From Aphrophora alni (taxonomy: Eukaryota; Arthropoda; Insecta; Hemiptera; Aphrophoridae): a stretch of DNA of 64,000 nt. The notes beneath the pieces were generated by a model that was not told the origin of the DNA, searched no databases, and saw nothing but the letters and a program-made list of their open reading frames with translations. Where the stretch lies: positions 41,720,368-41,784,367 of the forward strand of contig OY740768.1 in the NCBI GenBank assembly GCA_963513935.1, read 5' to 3'. The translations under genes and the position numbers were made by a program. Shown here piece by piece: positions 1 through 11,247 of this stretch; within the stretch, counting starts at the first letter, position 1, and every line of letters starts with the position of its first letter.

Positions 1-115
1 AAATTTGTCCTCGGCTCAATATCCCGTTAATGTTAAATGCTTGGCCGATCTCCTATCCAAGGTTACACAGTCCCTTTTTCCTTTGTGTCTGTTTATAAAA
101 AAAAAATCCCTTGTA

Positions 116-902
116 CAGTAGAAGCTCTTTTATCCGGCATTCTAACAACCGGCACGTTCTACTAACCAGCATCAGCCAAACCACTCACGGTCGGTTTTTT
201 CCGGTTATATTCGGGCGGCTCACAGGCCTCGACTAACATTTCCCGTAAGTGCAGTGGGTTGCGCACGCCGCTTTTTTAGTCATCCAGTGTTTGTCTGCGT
301 GTGACGCGATACTATACTACACTATTGTACAGTGATGTAACTGTCAGCACAGTCTCGTGCACCTAAAGTCTCGTGGAAAGAAGCTACTGATGCATTAAAT
401 AAATTTATAACATTTGCTGAATCCAATAAAAGCTCCACAGAACTTATAAATTTGTGTTTAAACCGAAACGAGTTTTTGAAGAAGAAATCCGAATCACGAA
501 AGCAACGTGACATCAGAGACTTTTTTAACACACGTTTATTTTCGTTCGTAAGACCAGTTTCCAGTACATACTGTGTACAACCTTAACTAAACATAATGTA
601 CAGTACATATGATTTGGATTTGATTTTATGTACAAACTGTAATGTACAATTAACTTTTTCCCCATTTAGCACTTTTATACATACATTACTTTATATTAAA
701 TTAAAGGAATGTTCAGCATTTTGTACTGTGTTTTTCTTCATAACCTTGTCATGTCAAATATGCATTTCATTCATTTGGGTTTGTATAGAGTTAATTTTTT
801 TAGGTATCCCCTTTAAAAACTAGATATGCTCGATTATCCGGCAAAATCAGTTATCCGGCATGGCCGTGGCCCCAAACGTGCCGATTAAAAGAGTGTCTAC
901 TG
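116..902. mobile_element. Tigger/pogo-type DNA transposon, decayed
   Basis: Terminal inverted repeats start CAGTAGAAGCTCTTTTATCC on the left. The right end reads the complement with a few changes (CAGTAGACACTCTTTTAATC). Both ends are flanked by the TA target duplication typical of Tc1/mariner-superfamily insertions (114-115 and 903-904). Sub-terminal ATCCGGCA motifs recur at both ends. The element keeps only the 3' part of a transposase gene, so it is an internally deleted, non-autonomous copy. Confidence 0.85.
340..534 (+). pseudogene. Tigger transposase C-terminal remnant
   Basis: Plus-strand translation gives segments such as VSWKEATDALNKFITFAES and SESRKQRDIRDFFNT. These match the usual C-terminal end of Tigger/pogo transposases, where a helical ALxxFIxFAE segment precedes a terminal ITDFF-like motif. 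The reading is open over about 60 codons. No catalytic DDD segment or DNA-binding domain remains in the 787-bp element, so the fragment cannot be functional. The minus-strand ORF over the same interval is a shadow of it. Confidence 0.7.
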
Positions 903-1214
903 TACCGTTATTTTCAAACCTTCCTTCAACTAACTTGTCATTTTTTATATTTCAGACCATTTATTTCCAATCACAGAATTATTTTTTCTTTTTTTCTTCT
1001 TACTTGAATACCTTGCTTTTAATTTACAAGTTGCATTTTGATAATAATAATTCCTATTATTATAAATAATGAGTTCTTTATCATACAATGACATCTTCTC
1101 TACAACATACTTACTATAAAGATCGGTTACAAAATATCAATTAAATAATCGATTATCTTATTTAGTAAAATGCACCGAATGCCAAGTGAAATTCCTTCCA
1201 TTTGGTACTTCTTT

Positions 1215-1545
1215 GGTTAGACAGAAATATCTCGCGATCTATGACACACAGAACAATTTGTAAACCACGGATAGAAAGAGAAAGATGTGATCTACAGAAC
1301 AGTGTTTTGGTCGACCTGTTTGACAGAAAAATAGATTTGTGAACATATGAGAAAAAATGGAGTCTTTTTAATTACAACGGCACAGTTGAAATCTTTGACG
1401 TTACGTATCAAAAATATGCGAACTTCACCAATTTTTGGAATATTATTTATAACGTTTTATAGTTTTTTTTTGTTTTTTTTTGCATGATTATGCATCTACG
1501 GAACATTAGCTTTCCAACAGTTTGAATTGCAAAATACATGCAAAA
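1215..1545. repeat. Dispersed repeat, copy 1 (second copy at 5085-5345)
   Basis: This stretch and 5085-5345 are diverged direct copies. Shared blocks include AGAAAGATGTGATCTACAG, GACAGAAAAATAGATTTGTG and TGCATGATTATGCATCTACG followed by GAACATTAGCTTTCCAAC. No ORF, terminal inverted repeat or target duplication was found. The copies flank about 3.5 kb of intron, but unrelated outer flanks argue against an LTR pair. Confidence 0.7.
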
Positions 1546-1762
1546 TATGTTAAATTGCAACAACGGATGGGTCGTATCGGGTCAGTTGACGTGTGGAGGG
1601 TTTTAAGGAAAGTTTATAGACACCATAAAGTTTCTCACAACTTCTAGAGTTAACAATCTTGCATGCTTCTGCCTACTACTGAAGTTATATTAAAGAGACT
1701 TCAGCCACATATACATTAAATTCTTCTGATAGAATATTTAATGATTAACCAGTTAAGCTTAC

Positions 1763-2083
1763 CCTAGGTTGAGGTGTTTTCACAGATCCTCTTTCATCAC
1801 CAGAAAGATCATCATAATGGAACATAGATGTTGGTAAAGGTTGTTTAAACTGAAAGTTAGCCAGACTAGTAGGAGGTAAAACATCTTCATAATGGCATCT
1901 AAAGAATCTACTAGTTGATAGATGTAGTTCTGGAATCTTTTTTTCAGTTGGCGGTATTGGTATTTCAGGAGCTTCAGGATTAAGAGAAACTTTAGGTGGA
2001 AGTATCAGACTTTCAGGTTCAAGAGTAACTTCAGGTGGAGGTAGTTCTACAACTGATTTATTGTTAAGCTGTTCAAATTCTTC
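1763..2083 (-). CDS. Exon 9 of putative kleisin, proline-rich linker
   Basis: The exon is 321 nt, 107 codons, phase 0 at both ends, between TTTAATTACAG and CCTAGG/GTAAGCTT. It opens with EEFEQLNNKS, then a Pro/Glu-rich stretch (VVELPPPEVTLEPESLILPP and repeats of LxPxxxxLxPE), then IPELHLSTSRFFRCHYEDVL and a second Pro-rich tail with FHYDDLSGDERGS. Such low-complexity Pro/Glu linkers between the two SMC-binding ends are common in REC8. Separase-type ExxR sites cannot be assigned confidently. The reading frame is open across the whole exon, far longer than chance in this AT-rich sequence. The next exon must lie left of the window or in the first 1.7 kb, where none was found. Confidence 0.9.
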
Positions 2084-2160
2084 CTGTAATTAAATAAAAA
2101 TAATTAAGATTTTTTTGTTATGTCCAATTTAATGATACTGATTTGTTACAGTTAATAGTA

Positions 2161-2783
2161 CAGTAGAGTCCCGCAAACTCAGCGTAATGTGGACCGGAAG
2201 TGTGCCGAGTTTGTGAAATACCGGGTTATCGGGAATAAGGGCAAAAAATAAATTGTAATTGAAACACCAAAGCGGCGGCGATATCAAACGACTTTGTCAA
2301 TAGCGGTATCCCATTATCGGCGGTGTAAAAACACCGCGGTATTGGCACCCGTCGGTATAGCAGACATATACCTGCAAAACTGTTTGATGGGCCGCTTCTT
2401 TCCACAAATCAATTTAGTATACATTATGGAAAATATAACATTTCTTTTCAGATTTCTTTGACAGGTTATGATCTACCCACAGCATATACAGTAAATAAAA
2501 ATGAGCGAGTTACGAAAACAGAAGCGTGTGTTGGTTTCGTTTGAGACGCGGTTAAATGTGTTAAAAAGACTTGACAGAGGGGAATCTGTAAAAAAGCTTT
2601 GTGACGAGTTTAACGTGAGAAAAGTACCATCAACGATTCGAGCGATCGAAGTTAATGCCCGCTTTGTGATCTGCCGAACTTTTACGAACATCGCTGTTTT
2701 TAGCAATATATTTTTTCCCGTCGGGGGCGCCGAGTAATCCGGACTGCCGGGTTATCGAGTGCAGAGTTTGCGAGACTCTACTG
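2161..2783. mobile_element. Tigger-type element, internally deleted
   Basis: The ends read CAGTAGAGTCCCGCAAACTC and its complement with small changes, flanked by TA at 2159-2160 and 2784-2785. It is the same subfamily as the element at 10296-11659, in the opposite orientation. It retains the N-terminal DNA-binding portion of a transposase and nothing of the catalytic domain. Confidence 0.88.
2501..2700 (+). pseudogene. Tigger/jerky-type transposase N-terminus
   Basis: The ORF starts MSELRKQKRVLVSFETRLNV and continues LKRLDRGESVKKLCDEFNV, the classic CENP-B/Psq-type helix-turn-helix that opens Tigger and jerky proteins. After about 60 residues the sequence passes directly into the opposite terminal region of the element, so the rest of the gene has been deleted. 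The minus-strand ORF over the same bases is a shadow. Confidence 0.8.
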
Positions 2784-3104
2784 TATAACTTACGTTGATT
2801 GTTTCTTTGGCTATTTAGTTACTTAGTATGAAGCTACATTCCAAACATCTATGATATCAATAGTTTTCTATATTTAATTATTTCATAATGAGTCATTAAA
2901 GACAAAAACACAATATACATTGTCTTATTATTGTTATGATTGACCTGGGTGTTTACTATCATTTGTATATATAAAAACAAATATACAATGTTTCAAGAGT
3001 ATAAATCAACTATCGTTACTAACCCTAGAACTGTTCATGTTAAGTTTCTTCGTTTGTTTAAAAATTAATAAAATATATTATTTGTATACAAAACCTAACT
3101 TATA

Positions 3105-4140
3105 AGATATCATTTTTCTCAGAAAGATGAGTAGAATTTATCTATGTAATTTTTTTTTGGAACGGTTTTGGAGTAAGTATATTAGATGTCAAAAAATGAA
3201 GTTAACATTTTTCAGAAAAACCTGTATCATCCAAAATCAATAGCTTACCACCTTTTTTCAAGATATACAAAAGATTAATATAATATTTGTGAATATATTA
3301 AAAAAAAAAAGAATGTTACATTTTCAAAATTTAAAAAATTGATTTACGAAAAAAGGGAAATTGTTCGGCTTATTTTCAAAAATTCACCAAAAATAGTAAT
3401 ATTTTTGGAAAACACAGCTTCTATATATCATTATATTCAAAAAGGTGCATAGAATTTAGCTGTGTAGTGAAAAAAAAAAGTTAGATGTAAAAGATTTGGA
3501 GTTTATATGTCAAATAGCAAAAAATCAGAAAGTAACGGAGGCAAGAATTTCACAGAAATGGTAATGTAGACCAACCAAAATTTTTTCAAGTATTACTAGA
3601 GATTTATAATATATTTGTGGATAAAAGTTGATTAAAAAAATATTATTTGTTACATTTTCAAAAGAAAAAATGATTTTACGGAAAAGGGTAAAAAGTTGGG
3701 CCTCATTTGAAAAAATCACCAAAAATATTAATACTGTATTATCCAAAACACAACTACAAATTATCATTTACTTCAGAAAGGTGCGTAGAATTTAGTTTTG
3801 TAGTGAAAAAAAAAAATTGGATCTAAAAAATTTTGAGTTATTAGCTCAGGAATCAAAAATCAGCATAATAGCGGAGGGCAAAATTCCATAATATACTCTA
3901 CATTTCCTATTCAAAAAAAAAATTTTAATTTTTTTATAATACATAAAACAGTTTTGTAATATAGTTGTGAATATAACTTGGTAAAAAAAAAATAAATAAA
4001 TAAATTTAAAAAATCTAAAACTTACATTAGGAAATTTTTTTTTTTTGTAAAAAGTCAAAAATCGCTAATAATTTAGTTAGGTTTTAGAATATTTGTAGGA
4101 TCCAAAATACAATTACATACTTCAAACATGTGTAAATGAT
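3105..4140. repeat. Diverged tandem array, about 335-bp period, three to four units
   Basis: The phrase CAGAAAGRTGNGTAGAATTTA followed by TTTGTAGTG and an A-run recurs near 3120, 3440 and 3772, with a weaker start near 4118. Each unit also has a TTACATTTTCAAAA block and an AAAATCACCAAAAATA block in the same order. Unit lengths drift from about 320 to 345 bp, so the array is old. Small ORFs across it are A/T-run artefacts. Confidence 0.7.
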
Positions 4141-5084
4141 AATATAAAAGCAAATATAAAGTAAAATGAAATAGATTTAGTGTACTTACGTTTTGTATGA
4201 CATTCACAACACAATATTTCATAAGAAAACACGTAGTTTAGGCTAGGCTATAGGAAAAACTCTTTAATTATTACATTCACTCACAGAAAAACAAAACTCT
4301 ACAATTGAAATATGTATTTTAAATTGTACGAACATATTATAATAAATAAATTGTGTTACATTACTAAACTCAACGCAAAACCGTAAAACACTTCACTCAA
4401 TAAACTGGATAAGGTGCAAGAACGCTTCGATTTCAAAGAAAACTGAATGAAAAATGGCAGTCTTGAGACACTAACCGCTCTTGGATTCCTTCTTCTACTA
4501 TTCATTGGCTTATATCATAAGAAAGACGAAATTATCGTCTTTCCAATGGTATGACATCCTTCTTCCAAAATATGAACTACACTAAGTTATTCAATCTGCG
4601 GTAGAGTTATCCACTATTCATATTTTTTTGTCACGTCTTTAAAGAATACATATATCTCAAAAACTACTACAGTTGAAAAAATTTTGAATACGTAGTTTGA
4701 AAGAAGAAGAAAAAATCTATAAGATATTGTGAACTTATGGCATTTGGACAAGTGTTATACCATTTTGTAAAATCATATAAACACAGAGTAAAAATTTTTC
4801 TTATAAACTCCGTCGCGTCAAGTCAGCCATCTAGCGGAATAGTCGACAACTTGAGTGAATTGTTAATTTTTAATTTTAGTGAAAAGGATTTTGGTATACA
4901 TGAATATGAAAGACTGAAACATTATCTTTACAGTGATATATAATTCATTTCGATAAAATAATATTTACTAGGATAAAATTTGAATTTAAAAAAATGTAAT
5001 TTTTTGCGTGTAAAAATGAGTTAAAATTCTTCATTTTGTTTAATTTTTATATAATAAAAACTATAAAAGATAGAATGATTTGGA
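4141..5084. other. Intron sequence with one unassigned 68-codon ORF
   Basis: This is AT-rich intron 8 sequence. An ORF at 4737-4943 (+), starting MAFGQVLYHFVKSYKHRVKI, contains a less AT-rich patch around CGTCGCGTCAAGTCAGCC. I do not recognise it and see no splice context. A transposon remnant is as likely as chance. Confidence 0.3.
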
Positions 5085-5345
5085 AACAACAGATCGAAAG
5101 AGAAAGATGTGATCTACAGAACAGTGTTGTGGTCGATCTGTTTGACAGAAAAATAGATTTGTGAACATCTGAGAAAGAAAGGCGTCATTTCTGCTTACTT
5201 ATTAGCACAGTTCAAATCTTTGATATTACGCAAAAAATATGCGTAAAATTTTTACTTTAGCAATTTTTTTAATATTATTTATAACGTTTTGCGGTTTATT
5301 TTTTTGCATGATTATGCATCTACGGAACATTAGCTTTCCAACACT
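5085..5345. repeat. Dispersed repeat, copy 2 (first copy at 1215-1545)
   Basis: Same orientation as copy 1, sharing AGAAAGATGTGATCTACAG, GACAGAAAAATAGATTTGTG and TGCATGATTATGCATCTACG. Small insertions and deletions separate the blocks. Confidence 0.7.
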
Positions 5346-5823
5346 ATTTTTTTTTTATTGCAGTAGGACGATTCTAAATGGGTGAAATGTTGAATTGCAA
5401 AAAACGCGATTTCTTGTCACATAATTGCTAAAACCTAGCTACTTAAGCGACTTAACACTTGTAGGGTTAAGTATTACACTTACAACATGAAAAAAATATG
5501 AAAACAACAACGTAGCTTTATGACTGGGAACCCAGGTCTAAAGCTAGGCTTGAACAATCAAAATAACTAAGCCTAAATATAAACATGAACAGGAAAAAAC
5601 CATAAATAGTTCATCATTATAAAATAACTTAAAAACAAGAAAAAGTGTCTTGTAGCAGTAAAAAAATAATAAAAATAATTTTTATGTGTATAATTATTCA
5701 TGTTTAATAAAAGATTTTTATATTCAAACAATTTTTGTCAACATAATAAACATTTAAAAGAAATGAAATAAAGATTATATTAAAAATGATAATTATTTTA
5801 AATACCGTAATTTAATGACATAC

Positions 5824-5863
5824 CATGAACTCGTTGAATAGTTCTTCATCTCTATTGTTTAAA
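5824..5863 (-). CDS. Exon 8 of putative kleisin
   Basis: The exon is 40 nt between CTTTTTTTCAG and TTCATG/GTATGTC. After the shared codon it encodes LNNRDEELFNEFM and ends in phase 0. The composition (acidic, Asn-rich) continues the linker seen in exons 7 and 9. Confidence 0.85.
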
Positions 5864-8800
5864 CTGAAAAAAAGACAAAGAAATAATTAGTTTTATGAGT
5901 TTTGTCTTCGCTGGAGTGACATATATATATATATAGGAATTTTGGTAAAAGAAACCACTGAGTAATATTAGTAAATAATGAAAGACAATGTAGACTATGA
6001 GTAAAATATTTACACAATTAGGTCAAGTTAGCCAAAGTAGTGCCTAATTAAAAAATTTGGATATTTTGTTTACTACATACCATATTTTGAAATAATAATA
6101 TAATATTTTAATGCGGAATACACTTTTTCACTCAAAAATTACAAACTGAAAACTACTTATGTACTATTATTAGGTAATACCAAGGACCATTTTCCAAGGT
6201 AAGCCTGTCTCCTGTCCATACAAAATCTAACCAAACTGAAAACTACGAAATGCACATATATGTAGGTTATGTACACATAGCAATGGAAATTCTTAACTTG
6301 AAAAATTACCACTTAATATCAAGACATTCGCGTATCATATGAAACATACGCATTACATGTCATATGAGACGTTTCCAAAGTAAAATCCATAATGAAAGGA
6401 AAATGATTTGAGTCAGTAACGATGAAAACGACAGATATGTTAAAACAGCTAACAAAAACAGATCTGCTCTATACCATTGACCAATGAAAAACAAGAATGT
6501 ATCGGTGTATCAATGTGAATAGAAAATATGTTGCAGGATATAAGCATTTAATTGGTATGCATATAAATAAAGGTGAGTTACTGTACTAATCTCATTATTT
6601 AATAGTCACATCTTGAATGTTTTAGGCTCGGTAATTAAATTACCAAAGTCTTCACTATTTTGTTAGACAAAAAATAAAAACATAAATAATTTTGGCACAC
6701 AGCTACACAGAGCTGATGTTATTTAAACACATTTTCTTATTGCAGAAAAATAATTCATTATGTGGTAGTTGTAAGATGTTTCTATAGCTAAACCACTGTT
6801 CGGTTGCTATTTTATAAGATTCTTTTAATTAAGTTATAAGTCTTGAATTATTAGTTATTATTGAAAGAAGGAATTCAAGGTTCAGGCTCTAATCTGTACT
6901 CACCAGACAGACTACTGTGACACGTGAATGGTAGGATATACTCAATGAGAATTTATTCACTCATGTTTAAAAATTGAATATCTTCCTTTTAATACCAGAA
7001 ATAACATGTCTTATTATTTTCCTAAAGAATTTTGACAAACATTAATTCACATACTTACATACTAATAATCGAGTTTACTGTCCAAAGTTCTATCACTTAT
7101 ATATAACCAAAGTTACAATATTTTTACTCACATTTCAGGTCCAAAACTTATTAATTAAAACAACACTTCTTTTAAACTAACATCATTCTGTAAAAGTTTC
7201 TACTTATTTACTTTTAAAACGCTCCATGATTGTTCTGAACGCAGAGCGTTTCTCACATGCATCGACCCTGCCCGGGACGCTAAGTTGGAATGTCCGAATC
7301 GCGGTTAGAACGGAGCGCTCTACTGCTTTGCCTAGCTTGCATTAGTGAATTCCTGGAATTTTGTACTTTTCAGTTCCAAGTGGCTTCGGACTCTTAGTGT
7401 TTAATACAACACACGCTTTTTGTCAATTGCAGCCTAGAGGGTGTTACATTATATTCATAGTAGGCGCTTAATTTAAATTGTTCGATTTATAATTATTTGT
7501 CTTAAATATTTTTGTTCAAAGTTTTTGTAATTGTCATTTAAATCATTTTAATTTCTATGTAAACTTCTTAATTAATTAAATATCTATAACCAAATCCTTA
7601 ATAACTTAATTTATTTGTTTTTTAACTTATTGTTTTTTACTGGTTGGAGAATGTCCCATGCTTACATAGTTATATAGAATGAAAACTGAAGACATACAGT
7701 ATTAACGAATAAATAAATGTCTGTAAGCATACAACTCATAATCATTTATAATTTAGTAAAAAGGTAATTGTTATGAATTCTCAAATCTATTTAATAAGCC
7801 GTCAGTCATTTAAGATAGGATTATCTCATCTTAGTTTGCAGTCTATTAGACTGTCAACCACTAATGTGTAATATTTTGATTCATAATAAATAAATCCTAA
7901 ATATAATTGTTCTGCTGTTCTCAAAACAACTAAAAACAAGTTGATGGGTGCCATCATGATACTTATTGAGTCCGATCATACAATATACATAAATACAAGT
8001 AGATCCTTTAAATGTAATGGCCAAAAGTGTAATATAATCTTGAGCCTTGTAGGAAATGTTAAAATGTATTGGTAGTTAAAGAGCTTTTATCTAGTAGTTT
8101 GTTTAAAACAGTTGTTACACTGGTTTACTGAACCTTGATGTCTGGTAGGCTTATCGGGTCTTGTAGATGTGTAGATAGTCTCCAGTCGCTTTGCTCATGT
8201 CAGTATCTCAAGCTCAGGTGGGCTTCAAAGCTCTACTTCTGTATGATTGTCCCTGCTGGAACTTGTAACTATACAAATATCACATTGTCTTGAGAGGTCA
8301 GGGCTTTAAATTACATTTTTGACAATAACTTTACTATTTGTCAACGTAGAGAGATGGGGTTGGTACCATTGCATGCAGAATTGAAATGTGCTGATATTTA
8401 TCTAATTTAGTATGTTATAAGTTAAATAACACACAAGATATGAATCAAAAAATATTTAAATAGCCATCATTTTGACATTTTAAATTTATTTTATTTATTC
8501 ATTTAGCTGTTGACCAATTCAGTTGTATAGCTATACTCAAGCTTTATAAAACCAATTACAGTACAGTGTAATAAAAGTTAAAATTCAAAACAATTTATAC
8601 AAAATACTGTTCATTTTATAATGAACATTAAACAAAGTGATTATTAAAACAATTCCACTGAAATGTCTTGTTGCTGTTATTGAATTTTGTGTCTTTTTTA
8701 TATCATTGATTCTATATAGAACAAAATACCTTTATCAATCAACACCAGATTAAACTACAACCATTTTTAAACTAACATCTATTAAACAGAACTTTAGAAA

Positions 8801-8915
8801 TTTTTTAATTGTATGCATTTTATACAAATTTGAGAAATAATAATATACATTGTATATTATTATTATTGTTTACTTCTAACTATAGCAAAAAAAATTATAA
8901 AAATAAATATTAATT
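5864..8915. other. Intron 7, unremarkable AT-rich sequence
   Basis: No exon, RNA gene or recognisable transposon protein was found on either strand. The only stretch of contrasting composition is 7220-7350, with ACGCTCC, GAGCGTT and GGAGCGCTC motifs that can pair locally. It could be the end of an unrecognised DNA transposon. A short (AT)n run lies near 5920-5935. Confidence 0.5.
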
Positions 8916-8919
8916 TTAA

Positions 8920-9412
8920 ATTTATTGATTTTTCCACTTATATGTTTTTTTACTAGCAGGTATTGAAAATATACTAATACATCAAGTAAAAATTTATGAC
9001 CCAGACCGGGAATCAAACCCAGGACCTTTGGATTTACGCGCCAACACTCTACCAACTAAGCTATCCTAGTCGCTTCCCAGCACAAGGCGTAGACTTCTCA
9101 CTTGACTTTTTACGTTTATTGCTGCAATTTTGAGTTTCTAAATTAATTACTACCTCGCATATACGACATTGAAAATAATTTTTACTCATTTTTCAGCCCT
9201 TACGAATGTGTTTATTAATTTTTAATTTATTGATTTTCCGCTTATACATTTTTACTAACAGGTATTGAAAATACACTAATATATCAAGTGAAAAATATAC
9301 GACCTAGTCCGGGAAGTGAGAAGTCTACACCCTGTGCTGGGAAGCGACTAGGATAGCTCAGTTGATACAGCGTTGGCACGTAAAGCCAAAGGTCCTGGGT
9401 TCGATTCCGAAT
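8920..9412. mobile_element. tRNA-derived SINE, two copies in a head-to-head inverted arrangement
   Basis: A minus-strand copy (9101 down to 8998) reads GGATAGCTTAGTTGGTAGAG (A box) and GGTCCTGGGTTTGATTCCCG (B box). A plus-strand copy (9316-9412) reads GGATAGCTCAGTTGATACAG and GGTCCTGGGTTCGATTCC. Both are preceded by GTGAGAAGTCTAC and GTGCTGGGAAGCGACTA, which are outside a tRNA, so these are SINE heads, not tRNA genes. The tRNA-unrelated body, ending in AGTATTTTCAATACCTG-type sequence, occurs as direct copies at 8925-9000 and 9225-9311. The left unit is therefore a normal head-plus-body SINE, and the right unit is a body followed by an inverted head. Confidence 0.75.
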
Positions 9413-9414
9413 GG

Positions 9415-10200
9415 AGATGAATGATCAAAGTTGAAGGAAATAGGAGCAGTTGTTCCCCAAGGCAGTGCCAATGTCCTTAGTCCTGTTTTGTATTTGCTAT
9501 ATACATGTCATTTACCACAGATCAATAATGATATCACAGCCACATTTGTGGATGTTATTGCTATATTAACAACTGGAAGAAACATGGAGCAACAAACAAA
9601 CTGTAAAAAGCTATTAATGATATAACCAAATGACGAAGGAACATACAATTAAATGAAGAAAATACAGTTCTAGTTCTTTCAAACAAAAAATTGTACAAGT
9701 CATTGCCAGTTATTATTAATAGTGTTAAAATTCTGTTTTCAAACAATGTTAAATATTTAAGCATGACATTTGATATGAAATTAAGATGGAAGGCGGACAT
9801 TAAGAACAAAGGAGAGGAATTAACTCTCGAGTACAGGCAAATCTATCGACTTCTTGGAAGATATCAACAATTATCCATACACAATATAGTACTGTTATAC
9901 AATCAGATACTAAAGCCCATCTGGACTTATGGTATCCAACTCTGAAGTTGTGACAAACAATGTCATGTTAAAAGAATTCAATCATTTCAAAACAAAATTT
10001 TAAGAAATATAATGAATGCTCCGTGGTATGTGCCCAACAGCGATATTCATTGAGATCTTGGTGTTGATAATGTTATAACGGTGATTAAATGTTTTGCAGC
10101 TAAATATGAAGCAAGACTCTACCAATATTGAGACCAATAAACTTCTTAACCACGACAATCAAACGAGAAGACTGAAAAAGACTAAACCTTTCAAACTTGT
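9415..10200 (+). pseudogene. Jockey-like non-LTR reverse transcriptase, C-terminal half, broken
   Basis: Fragments in shifting plus-strand frames give IGAVVPQGS...LSPVLYLLYT (RT motif 4 region), ATFVDVIAIL where the catalytic YADD/FADD box should be (the second Asp is lost), and VKYLSMTFDMKLRWKADI with LLYNQILKPIWTYGIQL, the Jockey-type thumb motif. Further on comes FQNKILRNIMNAPWYVPN and then a DLGVD tail. At least two frame changes and several stops separate these. No endonuclease domain is present, as in a typical 5'-truncated LINE copy. Confidence 0.85.
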
Positions 10201-10491
10201 GTAGTCCTAAGCTAACTAAACGAAATTTTAGGATTCCAATGAGTAATACTTTAGATAGTAGTACTTTGGTGTTTGCGTTTAGATGTAACTTAATACAGTA
10301 GTCTCTCGCAAACTCGGCACTCGATAACCCGGCAGTCCGGATTACTCGGCGATCCCGACGGGAAAAATATTCATTGTTGAACAGCCCTAGAACTATATAT
10401 ATTTTATTTTATATACTATTCGTATCTGTCAAATGTAGTCTTTATTTTTATTTTAACTTTACCTTCTATGTGGCTACATGTTTCGCTGCCA

Positions 10492-10742
10492 CATGTTTCC
10501 ACTACACCAGCATACAGGATAATATGTCAGTGATACATAAAATAAATAAAGGACACACCATGAACGTCATCGAAGAATATGAAATTTATAAACACCACAA
10601 AAGCAACCCAGAAAAAATTTTAAATGAAAAATTGAATTTTGCTTCCAATTGCCTTTATGATCTGATATATTGCCAACAACATAAAATCAAGGAGACACAA
10701 GAAAATCTAGTAGGGCACAAAGTACAAACTGATAAGCATTAA
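10492..10742 (+). pseudogene. Penelope-like element protein, C-terminal fragment
   Basis: About 80 codons are open. MNVIEEYEIYKHHKSNPEKI followed by LNEKLNFASNCLYDLI matches the region at the C-terminus of Penelope-like polyproteins, where an E-EIYKH-(8-10)-LN-L motif follows the endonuclease domain. The reverse transcriptase is absent and the upstream part of the ORF simply reads through the inverted terminal copy. Translation stops at 10740-10742. This is a 5'-truncated, inactive copy. Confidence 0.65.
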
Positions 10743-10919
10743 ACAGAGCTGCACCTCATCTTTCCAAATCAGTTTTAAAGGAAATACACCAGAAGGAGGT
10801 ACCTCAAAAGTGTAACAATGTTAAACATAATTTATTTATTATATGACGTGTACAAAAAATGTATAAAAATATGTGTTACAAGTGTTGTGTATTTATAAGT
10901 GTTTGATGGACATAACAGC

Positions 10920-10960
10920 TGGCCTGATGATGCTGCCAGTGGCAGCGAAACATGTAGCCA
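10920..10960 (+). ncRNA. Hammerhead ribozyme-like motif in the Penelope-like terminal repeat
   Basis: CTGATGA (10924-10930) is followed by a T and a 6-bp stem II (GCTGCC, loop AGT, GGCAGC), then GAAA (10947-10950), a minimal stem III of two pairs around a 2-nt loop (AC-AT-GT), an A at the predicted cleavage position (10956) and GCCA pairing with TGGC (10920-10923) as stem I. Penelope-like elements are known to carry such minimal type-I hammerheads. The extra T between CTGATGA and stem II departs from the consensus, so self-cleavage is unproven. Confidence 0.5.
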
Positions 10961-10992
10961 CATAGAAGGTAAAGTTAAAATAAAAATAAAGA

Positions 10993-11247
10993 CTACATTT
11001 GACAGATACGAATAGTATATAAAATAAAAGGGGAAAATATATTGCTAAAAACAGCGATATTCGTAAAAGTTCGGCAGATCCCAAAGCGGGCATTAACTTT
11101 GATCACTCGAATTGTTGATGGTACTTTTCCCACGTTAAACTCGTCACAAAGCTTTTTTACAGATTCTCCTCTATCAAGTCTATATAACACATTTAACCGC
11201 GTCTCAAACGAAACCAACACACGCTTCCGTTTTCGTAACTCGCTCAT
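10993..11247 (-). pseudogene. Tigger/jerky-type transposase N-terminus
   Basis: The minus-strand reading begins MSELRKRKRVLVSFETRLNV and continues LYRLDRGESVKKLCDEFNVG, the CENP-B-type helix-turn-helix. It is nearly the same as the 2501-2700 copy and, like it, breaks off after about 60 residues where the transposase body has been deleted. The remaining codons run into the Penelope-like insertion. Confidence 0.8.

Larger units (their letters stand above)
10371..11030 (+). mobile_element. Penelope-like retroelement fragment with inverted terminal copies
   Basis: Alignment with the uninterrupted sibling at 2161-2783 shows an insertion between GGGAAAAATAT (10360-10370) and GGGAAAATAT (11031-11040), a likely target duplication of about 10 bp. 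The insert carries inverted copies of one sequence at 10398-10490 and 10951-11028 (arms including TACCTTCTATGTGGCTACAT). Such inverted terminal copies are usual for Penelope-like elements. A fragment of the GIY-YIG/C-terminal coding region lies between them. Confidence 0.75.

Noticed and set aside
1215..5345. LTR retrotransposon bounded by the direct repeats at 1.2 and 5.1 kb
   Set aside because: The repeats lack TG/CA ends, a primer site and target duplication. A kleisin exon and a Tigger element lie between them.
9010..9080. Functional tRNA gene on the minus strand
   Set aside because: A and B boxes are good, but the acceptor stem does not pair and the flanks belong to a SINE body.
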